Assembly (NCBI GenBank): GCA_005779435.1
Contig: SXJH01000076.1
Coordinates: 1-8,880, forward strand
DNA from: Nitrosomonas sp.
GTDB taxonomy: Bacteria; Pseudomonadota; Gammaproteobacteria; Burkholderiales; Nitrosomonadaceae
Direction of reading: 5' to 3'
Length of the DNA: 8,880 nt
Positions 7,534-8,880 of this stretch are shown here, piece after piece; the first letter of the stretch is position 1; each line of letters opens with the position of its first letter. The notes under the pieces were generated by a model. That model ran no database searches, was not told the origin of the DNA, and saw only the letters and a list, made by a program, of their open reading frames with translations. The translations under genes were made by a program, and so were the position numbers.

Positions 7534-8880
7534 GGCCGCACCTGCGTTCTCGCAGCCAATTCACCGAGCACTTGCTGTACCACTTCGGCATCGCTAAACG
7601 GTATTTTTTGTCCTTTTATTTCTTGATAATCTTCATGGCCTTTCCCGGCGATCAGCACGATATCGCCTGCACGCGCATTGGCAATGGCTTGATAGATAGC
7701 CAGCGAACGATCGATTTCAATTTGATAGCTCGCATGCTTCGCACCCGCCGCGATGTCGTTAATAATGCGAATCGGCTCTTCGCTGCGCGGATTATCGCTG
7801 GTAAAAATGGTCTCGTCGGCTAGGCGTGTCGCTACTTCGCCGACCATCGCACGCTTTCCTTTGTCTCGATCGCCGCCGCAGCCCACGACGCAAAATAACC
7901 GGCTTGCTTGCCGACCCTCTCTTTTCTCCGCTTTAGCCGTACGCAAAAGCTCGCGCAGCGTACACAAGACCTTCTCCAGAGCATCCGGCGTATGCGCGTA
8001 GTCCACGATAACAATTGGCTGATCAGCCCCTTCGTACTTTTCCATCCGCCCCGGAATGGGTTGCACATGCTGCAGCGACCGGACAGCATCCGGCAGTCGA
8101 ATCCCGCTTGCCAGCAGTACCGCTATGACAGCAAGCAAATTAGATGCATTGAATTTACCCAGTAAACCGATTTCCAAATGTGCGGAATTATCCTCAAATT
8201 CAATATCGAATGCCATGCCTTGCATATCGAACTTGAGATTGGAGCCATAGACCATTTTGAACTGGTCGCTGCGGCGTGTATGGGGATAATGAAACCCATA
8301 ACCGATCGTAACGGAAGACTTGTTCGCCAGTTGGCGCGATAATTCGACGCCCAGCACATCGTCCATATTGACGATCGCATACTTTAATCCCGGCCAGAAG
8401 AACAAACTGGCCTTCGCTGCGGCGTAAGCATTCATATCCTGGTGATAGTCCAAATGATCGCGGGATAAATTGGTAAGTACGGCGACCGATAATGCAATGC
8501 CGTTGATTCTGCCTTGAGCCAAGCCGTGCGACGATACTTCCATCACCGCCGCTTCCGCGCCTTGATCGACGAATCCGGCTAACGAGCGCTGCAATACGGT
8601 GGCATCCGGTGTAGTGTTTTCTCCACTTTCCAAGTGGCCGCCGAAACCGCTTCCCAATGTACCCATAACCGCCGTTTTTTTACCCAAATTTGTCATCGCT
8701 TGCGCATACCAATGACTGCACGATGTTTTGCCGTTTGTGCCCGTAATCCCGACTATCCATAATTTTTGTGAAGGATGGCCATACACATGGCTTGCGATCA
8801 GACCTGCTTTGGCTTTCAATTCGTCGATCGCCAACGCGGGAATTTGCCATGCCGGATTCCATGTAAAACCTTGCGGATCC
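7530..8880 (-). CDS. murE: UDP-MurNAc-L-Ala-D-Glu--2,6-diaminopimelate ligase MurE (5' end outside window)
   Basis: MurE adds the third stem-peptide residue to UDP-MurNAc-L-Ala-D-Glu in the cytoplasm. The frame is open from the window edge (first whole codon at 8879) and yields 449 visible residues to TGA at 7530. By comparison with E. coli, about 70 N-terminal residues lie beyond the edge. In visible numbering, the linker YGHPS is at 33-37, the P-loop GITGTNGKTSCSHW at 44-57 and EVSSHGL at 114-120. TNLSRDHLDYH is at 136-146, and Lys156 in AAAKASLF is the probable carbamylated lysine. GRMEKY is at 277-282, DYAHTPDAL at 293-301, GCGGDRDKGKR at 333-343 and AGKGHEDYQ at 411-419. SDNPRSEEP at 361-369 holds the DNPR signature of meso-diaminopimelate-adding enzymes, not the lysine type. 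A TTG at 8834 could be read as a start but lies inside conserved sequence and is not the real one. The stop overlaps murF by four bases. Confidence 0.97.
   Translation of the reverse strand, partial: DPQGFTWNPAWQIPALAIDELKAKAGLIASHVYGHPSQKLWIVGITGTNGKTSCSHWYAQAMTNLGKKTAVMGTLGSGFGGHLESGENTTPDATVLQRSLAGFVDQGAEAAVMEVSSHGLAQGRINGIALSVAVLTNLSRDHLDYHQDMNAYAAAKASLFFWPGLKYAIVNMDDVLGVELSRQLANKSSVTIGYGFHYPHTRRSDQFKMVYGSNLKFDMQGMAFDIEFEDNSAHLEIGLLGKFNASNLLAVIAVLLASGIRLPDAVRSLQHVQPIPGRMEKYEGADQPIVIVDYAHTPDALEKVLCTLRELLRTAKAEKREGRQASRLFCVVGCGGDRDKGKRAMVGEVATRLADETIFTSDNPRSEEPIRIINDIAAGAKHASYQIEIDRSLAIYQAIANARAGDIVLIAGKGHEDYQEIKGQKIPFSDAEVVQQVLGELAARTQVRP
7539..7543 (-). promoter_or_regulatory. Probable ribosome binding site of murF inside murE
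   Basis: AGGTG on the minus strand matches the 3' part of the consensus TAAGGAGGTG. It lies five bases before the ATG at 7533 and eight before the second in-frame ATG at 7530. Either ATG of the tandem pair could be used, and the protein differs by only one Met. Confidence 0.5.

Noticed and set aside
8832..8834. TTG at 8834 as the start of murE
   Set aside because: The frame stays open to the window edge and the upstream residues fit the MurE N-terminal domain, so the true start lies beyond the window.
1..8880. New or accessory system, mobile element, CRISPR array or RNA gene
   Set aside because: The whole window is filled by intact, conserved cell-wall genes in the standard order, with no terminal repeats, repeat arrays, tRNA-like stretches or foreign-looking composition.

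Overview
The window is one uninterrupted stretch of the dcw (division and cell wall) cluster, with every gene on the minus strand. In transcription order, from high to low coordinates, the genes are murE (5' end outside the window), murF, mraY, murD, ftsW, murG and murC (last few codons outside the window). This is the classic proteobacterial order. The protein sequences look betaproteobacterial: MurE has GTNGKTSCSHW at the P-loop, MurG has the HAVDDHQTGNA signature, and base composition is near 50% GC. From memory the proteins most resemble Nitrosomonas/Nitrosospira-type (Nitrosomonadales) bacteria. That placement is an impression and was not searched. The meso-diaminopimelate signature DNPR in MurE indicates a Gram-negative type DAP peptidoglycan.

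Layout: murE occupies 8880-7530, murF 7533-6130, mraY 6139-5054, murD 5057-3642, ftsW 3638-2478, murG 2481-1390 and murC 1400-1. Junctions are extremely tight: murE/murF, mraY/murD and ftsW/murG each overlap by 4 bases (ATGA), murF/mraY by 10, murG/murC by 11, and murD/ftsW are separated by 3 bases. There is no intergenic space for a promoter or terminator, so the seven genes must be read from one message that starts upstream of the window, apart from any promoter hidden inside a gene. No stretch of 300 bases lacks a gene.

Together the genes build and flip or polymerise the peptidoglycan precursor. MurC adds L-Ala to UDP-MurNAc, MurD adds D-Glu, MurE adds meso-DAP and MurF adds D-Ala-D-Ala. 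MraY moves the pentapeptide onto undecaprenyl phosphate (lipid I), MurG adds GlcNAc (lipid II), and FtsW is the SEDS glycan polymerase of the division septum.

No mobile element, RNA gene, CRISPR array or new system was found, and all catalytic motifs looked for are intact. The one feature not explained by gene content is a perfect 18-bp inverted repeat with a 13-base loop inside the 3' part of murD (3744-3792). It lacks a U-tract and lies about 105 bases before the ftsW start.
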